From: Dyadobacter sp. Leaf189
GTDB taxonomy: Bacteria > Bacteroidota > Bacteroidia > Cytophagales > Spirosomataceae
DNA: 64,000 nt
Reading direction: 5' to 3'
Assembly (NCBI RefSeq): GCF_001424405.1
Contig: NZ_LMPS01000001.1
Span: 2,043,999 to 2,107,998, forward strand
Positions 34,007-43,840 of this stretch are shown here, piece by piece; the first letter of the stretch is position 1; every line of letters begins with the position of its first letter. The notes under the pieces are model-generated. The model did not search any database and was not told the origin of the DNA. It saw only the letters and a program-made list of their open reading frames with translations. Both the position numbers and the translations under genes were made by a program.

Positions 34007-36679
34007 TTGATTTTTCACCTTACCTCCGCCAGAGTTTCTCTGCCTGCATTGCTTTGCCTGCTGCTATTTGCTCCCTCCCTGTTTGGTGCGCCGAGAGTCA
34101 ACATTACGCCCGCGCCAAGTTGGATTGTTCCGGTTACACCTGCGGGAAAACCCGCTTTACCCAAGGAAGTTTCGGGTGGATATTATATCTCATTTTCAGA
34201 TTATCAGGTGAATCTCGACGAGCAGTCGGACTACACCCGTTTCACCAGGCAAATCATTTCTGAAAGCGGCATTCAGAACGGTTCTGACATCACCGTCGCA
34301 TTTGATCCTACCTATGAAAAGCTTGAATTTCATCAGGTTACTATCTGGCGGGATGGGAAAAGTATTTCGCAACTGCAACTGGCAGAAATCAAGTTAATGC
34401 CGCTGGAAACCGACCGCCAGCGCTTCATCTATAACGGGTATTACACTGCTTCGATCATTCTCAAAGATATCCGCAAGGGAGATCGCATTGAAGTAGCCTA
34501 TTCACGCAAGGGCTGGAACCCGGTATTTAAAGGTAAGTACTCGGATTTCTTCCATTTCGATTCATTCGATTATACGCAGTACCAGCATGTCGCGATTGTA
34601 GCCGATTCAAAAAGGGCTTTGATCTTCAAGGATTTTAATAAGCCTCCGGTCAGAAAAGTCGCTGTCCGGAATGGCCAAAATGTTTATGAATGGGAAGCGA
34701 CCAATGTAAAAGCCATTACTTACGATGATTACGTGCCGGAATGGTACAATAAAACTCCGTTTGTGCAGGTAACCGAATTCAAAACCTGGAAGGAAGTAGT
34801 GGATTGGGGATTAGGTTTTTATGGTGAAACAAAACTTGCCGGAGCAATCAAAAGCAAGGTAACAGGGTGGAAAAAAGAAGGGGAAAGCGACGCGGAGTTT
34901 ATTGGTAAAGTCGTACGGTTTGTGCAGGATGAGATCCGCTACCTGGGTGTTGAAAGTGGATTGAATTCGCATCAGCCGCATTCGCCTGAGCAGGTATTCC
35001 GGCAGCGTTACGGGGATTGTAAAGACAAGGCATTTTTGCTGTGTGCAATCCTTCTTGACCAGGGAATTGAATGCGATCCGATGCTGGTCAATACCTATAA
35101 ACGCTCACATCTACCCGAGTACCTGCCCTCACCAATCGATTTTAATCATGTCGTGGTGCGCATTCAGGAGCACGCTGGTATTCCCGGCAGGCCGGAAACG
35201 AAAGTATTCAGATTTGTAGATCCTACCATTGCTTTGCAGGGTGGCAGTTTAAGCACAATGAGCTTTCCGCCTTACGGTCGCGGGTTATTGCTGCGGAAAG
35301 GACAGATCCAGCCGATCTCAATTCCATTGCAGGGCACGGGCAATATTTCCGTCACCGAGGATATCTTCCTGCCGCTTCGCGGCGATACCTCGGCACAAGG
35401 TCAGTTCCAGGTAAAAACGGTGTATTTTGAGTCGCTTGCAGATGAGATACGGTCGACGTTCCAGCAAAATATAACATCGAAAACCGAAGAAGCTTACCTC
35501 AATTATTACCGCGAGGTTTACAAGCATACGGAACTGGACCTGGCTGATACGCTCACCTACTACGACCAGCGCGATGCGAATAACTTTTCATTGCTGGAAA
35601 ATTATACAATGCGAAATGCATGGCAGTATGATTCGGCCACCGGGCGTGAATACTTCCACGCGCCGGGACAATTGCTTTACGACCAGCTGCGCATTTTACC
35701 TAAGAAGTCGAGAAAAGATCCGGTAGCCCTGCAATATCCTTATCATAATACTTACAAGATCCGGGTCCATATGCCCGAATATTGGAGTATCAAAAAGGAA
35801 GCCTGGCGCATTGAGCGGGCCGCTTACACGGTGTCGTTTAGCTCGGATTACATTCCAAAAGAGGCTGTATGGGAACTCTCGTATGAGTACAGGATCCTGC
35901 AAGACCATGTTGCCGTTGAAAATATTGCCGAGTTCAGGAAAGATATGTCCAGGTTGGCAGAAAACCTTGATATGGAACTCCGGGCGCCGATTTTAAATTC
36001 ATCTTCCGGCTCGTCCACTAACTGGGCGGCATTGCTGCTGTCGCTACTCACTGCAGCAGGCTGCGCAGTGCTTTTTCGCAGACTTTACCGCTACTCGCCC
36101 CTCAACGGACAGATTTCTGAACCCGCGCTGCCCTTCGGTTCCTGGATACTGCTGACTGGTGTTCAGATTGTCATTTTTCCGTTTGTTACCTTCATAAACC
36201 TCACATTCACGGGAGGTGTGCTCTATTTTACAACTGCCGGATGGAATGTGATGACCGGCCACTCGGCGTTGATGGAGTCTCTCTACAAAGCTTCGCTGGT
36301 GTTTGAGATAGTTGTATCCACCATTATTTTTTGTTTTTCAATCTTTCTGGCTGTTTTGTATTTCAAAAAGCGTGATTCTTTCCCGCAGCTTTTTTCCTTT
36401 TTCCTGATTGGAAATGTTGTATTCGCCATCATCGGTGTCATTGAAGCCCGGACTGTTTATGCAGAGATCGCGGGCTTCGAGGCTGATATTGTCTATAAAC
36501 AGATCGTCAGGACGCTCATTTCAGCGGCAATCTGGGTGCCTTACTACTATCAATCGAAGCAGGTAGCGGAGACGTTTGTTAATACTTACCCACCGGCAGT
36601 CCAGGCGGAATATGCATACGAAGAAAGCCAGGATGAATCAGAAAGCGATTCCGGTGAAATGCGCCATGATGAGGCTTAA
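34007..36679 (+). CDS. DUF3857 / transglutaminase-like protein with C-terminal DUF2569 membrane domain
   Basis: 890 residues starting at TTG (34007): an in-frame stop lies at 33977 and no ATG or GTG occurs between it and the signal peptide (LPALLCLLLFAPSLFG). A DUF3857 beta-sandwich (~60-240) precedes a transglutaminase/protease-like domain with triad C338 (RYGDCKDKA), H381 (DFNHVVV) and D405 (FVDPT). After a DUF3858-like section come about five membrane segments (~670-880), the last four resembling DUF2569 (PFGSWILLTGVQI ... AAIWVPYYYQSKQVAETFV). A periplasmic enzyme acting on peptides or amide bonds is likely; substrate unknown. Possibly co-transcribed with the downstream AraC gene. Confidence 0.85.
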   Translation: MIFHLTSARVSLPALLCLLLFAPSLFGAPRVNITPAPSWIVPVTPAGKPALPKEVSGGYYISFSDYQVNLDEQSDYTRFTRQIISESGIQNGSDITVAFDPTYEKLEFHQVTIWRDGKSISQLQLAEIKLMPLETDRQRFIYNGYYTASIILKDIRKGDRIEVAYSRKGWNPVFKGKYSDFFHFDSFDYTQYQHVAIVADSKRALIFKDFNKPPVRKVAVRNGQNVYEWEATNVKAITYDDYVPEWYNKTPFVQVTEFKTWKEVVDWGLGFYGETKLAGAIKSKVTGWKKEGESDAEFIGKVVRFVQDEIRYLGVESGLNSHQPHSPEQVFRQRYGDCKDKAFLLCAILLDQGIECDPMLVNTYKRSHLPEYLPSPIDFNHVVVRIQEHAGIPGRPETKVFRFVDPTIALQGGSLSTMSFPPYGRGLLLRKGQIQPISIPLQGTGNISVTEDIFLPLRGDTSAQGQFQVKTVYFESLADEIRSTFQQNITSKTEEAYLNYYREVYKHTELDLADTLTYYDQRDANNFSLLENYTMRNAWQYDSATGREYFHAPGQLLYDQLRILPKKSRKDPVALQYPYHNTYKIRVHMPEYWSIKKEAWRIERAAYTVSFSSDYIPKEAVWELSYEYRILQDHVAVENIAEFRKDMSRLAENLDMELRAPILNSSSGSSTNWAALLLSLLTAAGCAVLFRRLYRYSPLNGQISEPALPFGSWILLTGVQIVIFPFVTFINLTFTGGVLYFTTAGWNVMTGHSALMESLYKASLVFEIVVSTIIFCFSIFLAVLYFKKRDSFPQLFSFFLIGNVVFAIIGVIEARTVYAEIAGFEADIVYKQIVRTLISAAIWVPYYYQSKQVAETFVNTYPPAVQAEYAYEESQDESESDSGEMRHDEA

Positions 36680-36718
36680 TGCAGCGCACATTCTCCTTTG
36701 AAATTCTTAACTTTGGAA

Positions 36719-37606
36719 ATGCTGGAAACAAGACAACCTCTGCCTGTAAAAGTACCCTCGCCGACCATTGCTGCTCAGACAACGCAGTTCAGGGTATCAG
36801 GCGCCAATGAACAAAGCTGTGACCTCGGATCCTATAACCGCCGGGATTTTTACAAGATATCTTTAATCATCGAAGGCGACAGTCAATTGCTTTACGCCAA
36901 TCGCGGCATCGTGATCGATCGGTCGGCGCTGGTATTTACCAACCCGCTGGTTCCTTATTCCTGGGAAGCGACCAAGCCCCAGTTTGACTGTTTCTTTTGT
37001 GTGTTTACGCAGGAATTTCTGAGAGCGGGCAACAGAATGGAGAGTTTTCAGGAATCCGTTTTGTTCAAGCCAGGCGGGGAACCGGTGTATTTTTTAGACG
37101 ATGATCAGGTAAGCTACCTGCGTGGGATCTTCCAGCGAATGTGCCGGGAAATGGAGAGTGATTACATTTACAAATATGATTTACTCAGAAATCATGTTAA
37201 TCTCATTATTCACGAGGCTATTAAAATGCAGCCAGCTGTGGCGTATTTCAATCCGCCCAATGCAGCAGCGCGGATCAGCAAGCTATTTTTGACGTTACTC
37301 GAAAAGCAATTCCCGGTGGAGTCGCCGCAGCACAGTATTTCCCTCAAAAAAGCGAGTGAATATGCCAGTCAGCTTTCGGTGCACGTGAACCACCTCAATG
37401 CGGCAGTACAGGAAGTCACGGGTAAGTCAACCACCGCGCATATCAACGAACGGATCTTGACAGAAGCAAAATCCTTGCTCACCCACACGGACTGGAGTGT
37501 TGCAGAAATTGCATTCAGCCTGGGCTTTGAATATGCCTCCTACTTTAACAATTTCTTCAAAAGACACGCGGGTACCACGCCGCTTGCAATCCGGAAATCA
37601 CTTTGA
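36719..37606 (+). CDS. AraC-family transcriptional regulator
   Basis: 295 residues from the ATG at 36719; a TTG at 36698 could add seven residues. An N-terminal cupin-like sensing domain (~20-150, FYKISLIIEGDSQLLYANRGIVIDR) is followed by a C-terminal double helix-turn-helix (~195-295) with the AraC signature DWSVAEIAFSLGFEYASYFNNFFKRHAGTTP. The gene lies 88 bp upstream of an aldo/keto reductase on the same strand, an arrangement common in Bacteroidota in which the regulator controls the reductase. The inducer is unknown. Confidence 0.9.
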   Translation: MLETRQPLPVKVPSPTIAAQTTQFRVSGANEQSCDLGSYNRRDFYKISLIIEGDSQLLYANRGIVIDRSALVFTNPLVPYSWEATKPQFDCFFCVFTQEFLRAGNRMESFQESVLFKPGGEPVYFLDDDQVSYLRGIFQRMCREMESDYIYKYDLLRNHVNLIIHEAIKMQPAVAYFNPPNAAARISKLFLTLLEKQFPVESPQHSISLKKASEYASQLSVHVNHLNAAVQEVTGKSTTAHINERILTEAKSLLTHTDWSVAEIAFSLGFEYASYFNNFFKRHAGTTPLAIRKSL

Positions 37607-37694
37607 AAAGTGTAATAATCACTTTGAAAGTCTTAGCAGCCGCCGCCTGAACTGCGTCTACATTTGTGCTTACTAAAAAACAAATAGCAAGCAC

Positions 37695-38696
37695 ATGAAA
37701 ACGACACAATTAGGAAGTCAGGGACTGCAAGTGCCCGTTCAGGGACTGGGCTGCATGGGAATGACTACCATCGCAGGCGGAAATATATACGGTCAGGCAG
37801 ACGAAAAAGAATCAATCGCTACCATTCACCGCGCATCGGAGCTCGGTATCAATTTCCTCGATACGGCCGATTTGTACGGTCCGCTGCTAAATGAGAGGCT
37901 GGTAGCAAAGGCGATTCAGGGAAACCGCGACAAGTATATCGTAGCTACGAAATTTGGTTTTGAAGTGGATGACAATGAGCAGCTTACCTGGGGTTTCAAT
38001 GGCAAGCCCGAGTATGTTAAAAAGGCGATAGACAGGTCACTTAAGAACCTGGGTACAGATTACGTCGACCTGTATTACCTCCACCGCCTCGATCCCAACA
38101 CACCCATTGAAGATACAGTAGGCGCGATGTCGGAACTGGTTCAGGCTGGTAAAGTGAAGTACATCGGACTATCGGAGGTATCAGCTGCAACGATCCGGAA
38201 AGCACACGCGGTTCATCCGGTGACTGCCGTTCAGACGGAGTATTCACTGTTTGAAAGAGACCCCGAAGTAAATGGCGTGCTGGATGCGACGAGAGAGCTG
38301 GGTATAGGCTTTGTGGCTTATTCTCCGCTGGGAAGAGGCTTCATTACAGGGCAGATCAAAAGTCCGGATGATTTCGAAGAAAACGATTTTAGAAGAGGGA
38401 TACCCCGTTATCAGGGAGATAATTTTTACAAAAACCTCGATCTGCTGAAAGAAATAGAATCCATGGCAGCAAGCAAAGGTATTACCCCTTCGCAACTGGC
38501 ACTTGCCTGGGTTTTTGCAAATGACATCGTCGCAATCCCAGGTACCAAAAGGATCAAGTACATCGAAGAAAACGCAGCCGCCGCCGAAGTGGTACTTACA
38601 GCCGGAGAGAAACAGAAGCTGGAATCAATCGTGCCTGTGGGTGTCGCGGCAGGTACCCGGTACGAAGCTTCGCAAATGCAATGGGTGAATGTGTAG
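37695..38696 (+). CDS. Aldo/keto reductase
   Basis: 333 residues, a (beta/alpha)8 NADPH-dependent reductase of aldehydes and ketones. The catalytic tetrad is D56 and Y61 (FLDTADLYG), K86 (ATKFG) and H130 (YYLHRLDP). The cofactor-binding end has [17 protein letters not shown]. It most resembles the YajO/AKR13-like group with GLGCMGM near the N-terminus. It follows the AraC gene and ends in a strong terminator. Confidence 0.93.
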   Translation: MKTTQLGSQGLQVPVQGLGCMGMTTIAGGNIYGQADEKESIATIHRASELGINFLDTADLYGPLLNERLVAKAIQGNRDKYIVATKFGFEVDDNEQLTWGFNGKPEYVKKAIDRSLKNLGTDYVDLYYLHRLDPNTPIEDTVGAMSELVQAGKVKYIGLSEVSAATIRKAHAVHPVTAVQTEYSLFERDPEVNGVLDATRELGIGFVAYSPLGRGFITGQIKSPDDFEENDFRRGIPRYQGDNFYKNLDLLKEIESMAASKGITPSQLALAWVFANDIVAIPGTKRIKYIEENAAAAEVVLTAGEKQKLESIVPVGVAAGTRYEASQMQWVNV

Positions 38697-38741
38697 TGCC
38701 AGCTGAAAAGCATTGGTTGACAAAAAGCGCGAATTCAAATC

Positions 38742-38774
38742 AAAAAAACGCCAGCCTGACAGCTGGCGTTTTTT
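38742..38774. terminator. Terminator between the aldo/keto reductase and susD genes
   Basis: AACGCCAGC (38747-38755) pairs with GCTGGCGTT (38762-38770) across a 6-base loop, flanked by seven A on the left and six T on the right. It can end transcription of both convergent units. Confidence 0.88.
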
Positions 38775-38797
38775 GCATTTATAACAATCAAACAATA

Positions 38798-40489
38798 TCA
38801 ATACCCTTCGTTCTGAACCAGGTATCCGGGTAGGTTCGAGGCACCGTCGATGGCTGTTTGTGGAATTGGGAAAATACGTTTGCGGACGTCGGAGTTGGTT
38901 TTCTCAGCCCATTTGCCTTCATATTTTCCAAAACGGATCATATCCGTACGGCGCAGCATTTCCCAGTAGAATTCAAATCCCCGTTCACGGAACAGCAGGT
39001 CAAGGTTCATGCTGGTCAATGCAGGTGGCGCGAGCGTGGCCGTGCGGGAGGCGCGTACCAGGTTCACGTCCGTCAATGCACTTGCCGCATCGCCTTTACG
39101 CAGCTTGGCTTCTGCGCGCATCAGGTAAACGTCTGCAAGGCGAACAATTACAATATCCGCTTCCCCTTTGTTCCGGCCCGTGTTGGACTTGCTGCTGAAT
39201 TCATATTTGGCCACGCGGTATCCTGTATTGTAGTTGCTTCCCACCGCACTGAAATTGATCAGCTCTGAAAAACTTACAGGAAGATCGGGACGGTTGCGCG
39301 TCAGGTAAGTAAGCTTGCCTACTTTCAGTCTCCCGTCGGGGCAACGAAGGAATGCGCCATTCACACGGAGCGCACCAAATTGCTGACCTCGCAGGATACC
39401 CCGGTTGATCTTATAGTCTGCGTCATTCACGCAGGTATCTGCCGCATTGGTGTAAATGGACATATTTTGCTTGTAAAAGCGCGGGTCGCGGCTTGGGTCA
39501 ACCGCGCCGTAAGCCTGTACCCACGACTGGTAAAAGTCTGACGTAATACCTGGTCCGTCCGTACCATTTGCGGCGGGGAATTCAGCTAATGGAAACTGGT
39601 CTCCCGAGATCGAGAAATACGCCATACGGTTGTGACCATTCAAATCTTCACGCTGGTCCACAGCAAAGATCAGCTCTTCGTTAGTGTGGTTGTTGTTTCC
39701 GAATATTGAAAAATAATCAGCCGATAATTTCGCTTGTCCGGACGCAATTACCTTATCTGTATACTGGATTACCTTGTCAAGATCTTCGTTACGGAACTCG
39801 ATCGCAGGCGCATAACGGTTGCGGTAAACCCCCGCATTCAGGTATAGTCTTGCCAGCAGGCTCCATGCAGCAGCCTGGTTCAACCGGCCCGGACCAACAG
39901 CTGATTTCGGTTTCAGCAAAGGTTCGGCTGCGAGCAGCTCACTTTCAATGTACTTCACAGCTTCTTCGCCGCGGATGATCGTGGACGGTGTTCCCGGATC
40001 TTCTTTCACAAACACAATCCCGAACATATCGAGCAAAACCATATTGTAGTAAGCACGCATTGCTCTTGCTTCTGCCAGGTAAATGGCCGCACTCGGGTCG
40101 GTAGACTGTTTGTAGCTCGTAATCGCGGTAATGGAGCGGGAAATGGATTGTACCAGCTGGTTCCAGGTGTTGTTCACGTTGGGATCAGTGGCGGTGGTAT
40201 TATGCTGGTGCAGTGCCAGGTAAATCCCGTTATCACCCCAGTCGGTACCGCCGCGATAGGGTAGTATCGCTTCATCCGTGCTGATTTCCTGCAATGCAAA
40301 ATAATTGGTATGCAGGAACAGGTTGGGCAGCAATGCATAAACGGGCGCGATCAATCCATTTGCTTCATCCTGGGGAGAAAGCTTGTTGCTCAGCGTTTCG
40401 TCCAGCACTTCTTCCTGCAGATTGGTACAGGCAGTAGTAAAATATAGCAGGCTGGCTGCCGTGAATATGAGGGATAGTCTCTTTTTCAT
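38798..40489 (-). CDS. SusD/RagB-family outer-membrane nutrient-binding lipoprotein
   Basis: 563 residues from the ATG at 40489, which begins a lipoprotein signal (lipobox YFTTAC, Cys21). The SusD fold is indicated by TPR-like helices (~70-230: YLAEARAMRAYYNMVLLDMFGIVFV, AAAWSLLARLYLNAGVY) and the C-terminal RagB part (DIVIVRLADVYLMRAEAKLRKGDAASALTDVNLVRASR, FRERGFEFYWEMLRRTDMIRFGKY). It caps the SusC barrel and binds the ligand at the surface. Ten bp separate it from susC. No glycosidase gene is attached, so the ligand may be a small molecule; shared operators point to inositol. Confidence 0.94.
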   Translation of the reverse strand: MKKRLSLIFTAASLLYFTTACTNLQEEVLDETLSNKLSPQDEANGLIAPVYALLPNLFLHTNYFALQEISTDEAILPYRGGTDWGDNGIYLALHQHNTTATDPNVNNTWNQLVQSISRSITAITSYKQSTDPSAAIYLAEARAMRAYYNMVLLDMFGIVFVKEDPGTPSTIIRGEEAVKYIESELLAAEPLLKPKSAVGPGRLNQAAAWSLLARLYLNAGVYRNRYAPAIEFRNEDLDKVIQYTDKVIASGQAKLSADYFSIFGNNNHTNEELIFAVDQREDLNGHNRMAYFSISGDQFPLAEFPAANGTDGPGITSDFYQSWVQAYGAVDPSRDPRFYKQNMSIYTNAADTCVNDADYKINRGILRGQQFGALRVNGAFLRCPDGRLKVGKLTYLTRNRPDLPVSFSELINFSAVGSNYNTGYRVAKYEFSSKSNTGRNKGEADIVIVRLADVYLMRAEAKLRKGDAASALTDVNLVRASRTATLAPPALTSMNLDLLFRERGFEFYWEMLRRTDMIRFGKYEGKWAEKTNSDVRKRIFPIPQTAIDGASNLPGYLVQNEGY

Positions 40490-40499
40490 TTTGTAATAA

Positions 40500-43400
40500 T
40501 TAAAAACCAACATTGACACCAAACAGCACAGTTCTCGCTTTCGGGTAGCTCAGGTAATCGATACCATAGGAAGTAACCCCCTTGATTTCGCGGTCGTTGT
40601 TCACTTCCGGATCGTACCCGTTGTATTTCGTCCATACAGCCAGGTTCTGGCCGGTAACTGAAAGCCGCACGGTTTGCACCCATTTGTTGATGCCCAACTT
40701 GGTCGTGTTCAGGTTGTATCCCAATACAAGATTGTTCAACCGCAGGAATGCGCCGCTTTTCAGAAACCTGGTTGACACAGGCGCTGAGTTGTTGATCGAT
40801 TCCTCGGTGGTAGTCAATGCGTCGCGTGTTACATTCAGACCTTTCGATAATTTCAATTTGAAGAAATTTGAGTTGGCTGTGTTATCGTAAACCTTATTGC
40901 CTGCTACCCCATTGAAATTGGCTGCAAGATCAAAACCTTTGAAACTTACATTTCCATTGAAATTGTACATGCGGGTTGGAAGCGCGGTACCTGCGGCAAT
41001 CCGGTCGTTGTCGGTAACAATGCCGTCGCCGTCCACATCACGGAACTTGCTGATCCCGTTTTCATCAAATCCAATGTGTTCTTTGAGGAAAAACGTACCA
41101 ATCGGCTGGCCGCTCAGATACCCATTGATCGTAGCAGATGTAAGTCCCGAGCCCTGCGCAGAACCAGAAGGAATGACCGAGTATGGAGAGCCTGTCACTT
41201 CATTTTTGATGAATGTGATATTTCCGCCAAGTCCGTATCTCAAACCATTTTCAAGCGAGTTCCGGTAATTCAGTTCGAGTTCAACACCGCGGTTAACAAT
41301 GCGCATGTCAGGTACATTGGTCCAGAATGTTCCTGCCGGCTGCACGGGATCGGCAGGGATTACTTCCAGCAATATTTTTCTTGAAGCCTTTAAGAAATAG
41401 TCGATTTCTCCGCTTAATGCACCTTTGAACAAACCAAAATCAAGTCCGATATCCGTTTGCTGCGATACTTCCCATTGAATGTCAGGATTGGCAAGACGCG
41501 TGTAGGTAGTACCTGCCGGATAAGGACTGGTACCGTCGAGCGGGTAGCTGGTTGTTCCCGAAACGACGGAAGTAAATCTCGCCTGTGTGATTTTGGAAGG
41601 AATTTCCTGGTTACCCGTTGATCCCCAGCCTGCGCGTAATTTCAGCTCCGAAAAGGGTGAAGATTTCATGAATGGTTCTTCCGAGATCCGCCAGCCAAGC
41701 GAGAAGGAGGGGAAAGAACCATATTTATTGTTGGCACCAAACTTCGACGAACCGTCAACCCTCAGTGTCGCCGTGGCGAGGTACCTGTCTTTGAAACCGT
41801 AGTTTACACGTCCAAAGAACGATTGCAGCTCATTGATCGTCGCAAAACCCCCTGGTTGGTTCAATACCAGCGTCAGGTCTTGTCCCAAACCTGGGTTATA
41901 AATGGGTTCAATGTCCGAGATCGGGAATTTATTGATGCTGAAATTTCTCTCCTGCAGGAAGATGCGCTGGTAAGAATGTCCCGCCAATGCGCTGAAACTA
42001 TGAACCTTGCTGTTGAATGTATAGGTCAGGTAGTTTTCGATCAGGCGGTTGGAGTTTTTGTTGCTCCAATTTTCCAGGCGGCCAATTTCGTAAGGAACTG
42101 TGTTGGGCAGCGTTTGCTTGTCTTCCACGGAAGTAGAGTGGTCAAGACCAAAGTTGAGCTTGTATACCAGTCCTTTGATGATCGTCACAGAGGGCGAAAT
42201 GCTGGCCAGCACACGGTTGGTGTTCACCAGTTCTTTATAAAGCCGCAGCGAAATCAGCGGGTTTGTACCATCCTGGTATTGGAATGGTTCGCCATTGTCA
42301 TTATACGGTTTGTAAGTCGGGTTTGCCGTGATTGCGCCACCGATGATACTTTGAATATTTGGGCGCTGTGTTTTGGTGTTGGTCGCATTCAGGTTTACAT
42401 CCAATGTAACGCGGTCATTCAGCAGCTTTTGAGAAATATTGATGCGGCCTGAGTAACGGTCCTGGCTGCTGCCCCTCAGGATGCCCTCCTGTTTTTGAGC
42501 GCCAAATGACGCATAGTAAGTCATGCGATCGCTTCCGCCACCGATGGAAAGGTTATGGTTGTGGGTTTTGGCTGTCCGCGAAATCTCCTTCTGCCAGTCG
42601 GTATCAGCTCCTTCGTTGATCACGGTACTTCCCAGTTTCTTAGCCTCAGAAACAAAATCAGCACTGTTCAGTACATCCAGCGGGCGCGCCATTTTGGAGA
42701 TCCCCAGGCTACCCGAGTAGGTAATGCTCGCCTGTCCCGACTTACCCTTTTTGGTAGTGATCAGGATAACACCGTTTGCTCCCCGTGCACCATAAATCGC
42801 TGTGGCAGAGGCATCTTTCAGCACGTCCATGGACTCAATGTCCTGCGGATTGAGGAAATTGAGAGGGTTACCATCTCCACCTGTGCTGCTGTTGTCCAGC
42901 GCCATTCCGTCTACCACAAACAGCGGTGTACTTCCCGTACGCACGCCACCCGGGCCACGAACTGTAATGCTGTTTTTCGCACCTGGCTCACCGGTAGCAG
43001 AAGTAACATTGACACCGGATACCTTACCTTGCAGCAATTGTTCCGGCGAGTTGATGATACCGGAGTTGAACTCTGTGCTTTTGAGTGACTTAACCGAACC
43101 TGTAATATCTTTTTTAGCAGTACTTCCGTAACCTACCACTACTACTTCGCCCAGGTTTTCAGCCGTTTCTTTAAGGCTAACCTGCACCGAAGCTGCATTC
43201 GCCGCAGTCAGAAGGAAATTGGACAATGTTTGTTTTTCAAAACCGATGTAGCTGAATTCCAGGTTGTAACTTACTTCTGTTTGCAGGTTTGCAAATGAGA
43301 AGCTACCATTTTCGTCGGTTGTAGCGCCCTGCTTGTTGCCACCAGTCACGTCCGAGATAACAACAGTAACGCCCGGGAGTGGCTCTGAGCTGCCTGCTGC

Positions 43401-43541
43401 AAGTACTTTTCCTTTGAGGGTCACATTCTGCATTAACGGGGCCGGCGCTGCGTACGCGTGCAGGCTCAGCAGCACCGCAAACAGCATTGCATAACTTCGC
43501 CACAGACCAGTTCCGACTGATCGGGATAGAGTTTTCTTCAT
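40500..43541 (-). CDS. SusC/RagA-family TonB-dependent outer-membrane transporter
   Basis: 1,013 residues with a signal peptide (~1-31). A carboxypeptidase-regulatory-like domain (~38-120, LKGKVLAAGSSEPLPGVTVVISD) is followed by a plug (~125-245) with the SusC signature VVVGYGSTAKKDITGSV and the DVLKDASATAIYGARGANGVILITTKKG block, then a beta-barrel ending in the aromatic LFGVNVGF. It imports the ligand handed over by SusD, powered by TonB. Its length is normal for the family. The upstream region holds two copies of the LacI-type operator, linking it to the inositol operon. Confidence 0.95.
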   Translation of the reverse strand: MKKTLSRSVGTGLWRSYAMLFAVLLSLHAYAAPAPLMQNVTLKGKVLAAGSSEPLPGVTVVISDVTGGNKQGATTDENGSFSFANLQTEVSYNLEFSYIGFEKQTLSNFLLTAANAASVQVSLKETAENLGEVVVVGYGSTAKKDITGSVKSLKSTEFNSGIINSPEQLLQGKVSGVNVTSATGEPGAKNSITVRGPGGVRTGSTPLFVVDGMALDNSSTGGDGNPLNFLNPQDIESMDVLKDASATAIYGARGANGVILITTKKGKSGQASITYSGSLGISKMARPLDVLNSADFVSEAKKLGSTVINEGADTDWQKEISRTAKTHNHNLSIGGGSDRMTYYASFGAQKQEGILRGSSQDRYSGRINISQKLLNDRVTLDVNLNATNTKTQRPNIQSIIGGAITANPTYKPYNDNGEPFQYQDGTNPLISLRLYKELVNTNRVLASISPSVTIIKGLVYKLNFGLDHSTSVEDKQTLPNTVPYEIGRLENWSNKNSNRLIENYLTYTFNSKVHSFSALAGHSYQRIFLQERNFSINKFPISDIEPIYNPGLGQDLTLVLNQPGGFATINELQSFFGRVNYGFKDRYLATATLRVDGSSKFGANNKYGSFPSFSLGWRISEEPFMKSSPFSELKLRAGWGSTGNQEIPSKITQARFTSVVSGTTSYPLDGTSPYPAGTTYTRLANPDIQWEVSQQTDIGLDFGLFKGALSGEIDYFLKASRKILLEVIPADPVQPAGTFWTNVPDMRIVNRGVELELNYRNSLENGLRYGLGGNITFIKNEVTGSPYSVIPSGSAQGSGLTSATINGYLSGQPIGTFFLKEHIGFDENGISKFRDVDGDGIVTDNDRIAAGTALPTRMYNFNGNVSFKGFDLAANFNGVAGNKVYDNTANSNFFKLKLSKGLNVTRDALTTTEESINNSAPVSTRFLKSGAFLRLNNLVLGYNLNTTKLGINKWVQTVRLSVTGQNLAVWTKYNGYDPEVNNDREIKGVTSYGIDYLSYPKARTVLFGVNVGF

Positions 43542-43629
43542 ACTTGTGGATTATTAAATTGGAACAACATTAATGGTGAGTATTTATAAAGAAGGATTGA
43601 ATGCAAGATTGCAATTGTATTTTTGAAAC

Positions 43630-43688
43630 AAATTATAGAATATAGCTAATACTGATTTCAAACGTTTGAAATTCTGTGCAAACGTTTG
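43630..43688 (-). promoter_or_regulatory. susC promoter with two LacI-type operators 20 bp apart
   Basis: TTTCAAACGTTTGAAA (43656-43671) is a perfect 16-bp palindrome and CAAACGTTTG (43679-43688) is a second site; their centres are 20 bp apart, about two helical turns. On the minus strand the proximal site is followed after three bases by TCAGTATTA, as at iolB. Its TTG is 21 bases from TATAATTTG, a -7-like box with the same one-base insertion seen at iolB. The rest of the 299-bp gap upstream of susC shows nothing else I can name. Confidence 0.75.
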
Positions 43689-43840
43689 AAAAAATAGAGG
43701 AACAAATAGGATGAAATTGATATTGCTATCAATTTACTGGATTTAGGAGGGCGCAAAAGTGGCAGTTGCGTTCGGAATGAAGGCAATCCGGAAGTTTAAG
43801 GAATTGTTAAATTGTGACAGAATGAGAAGTAAAATAAGCG

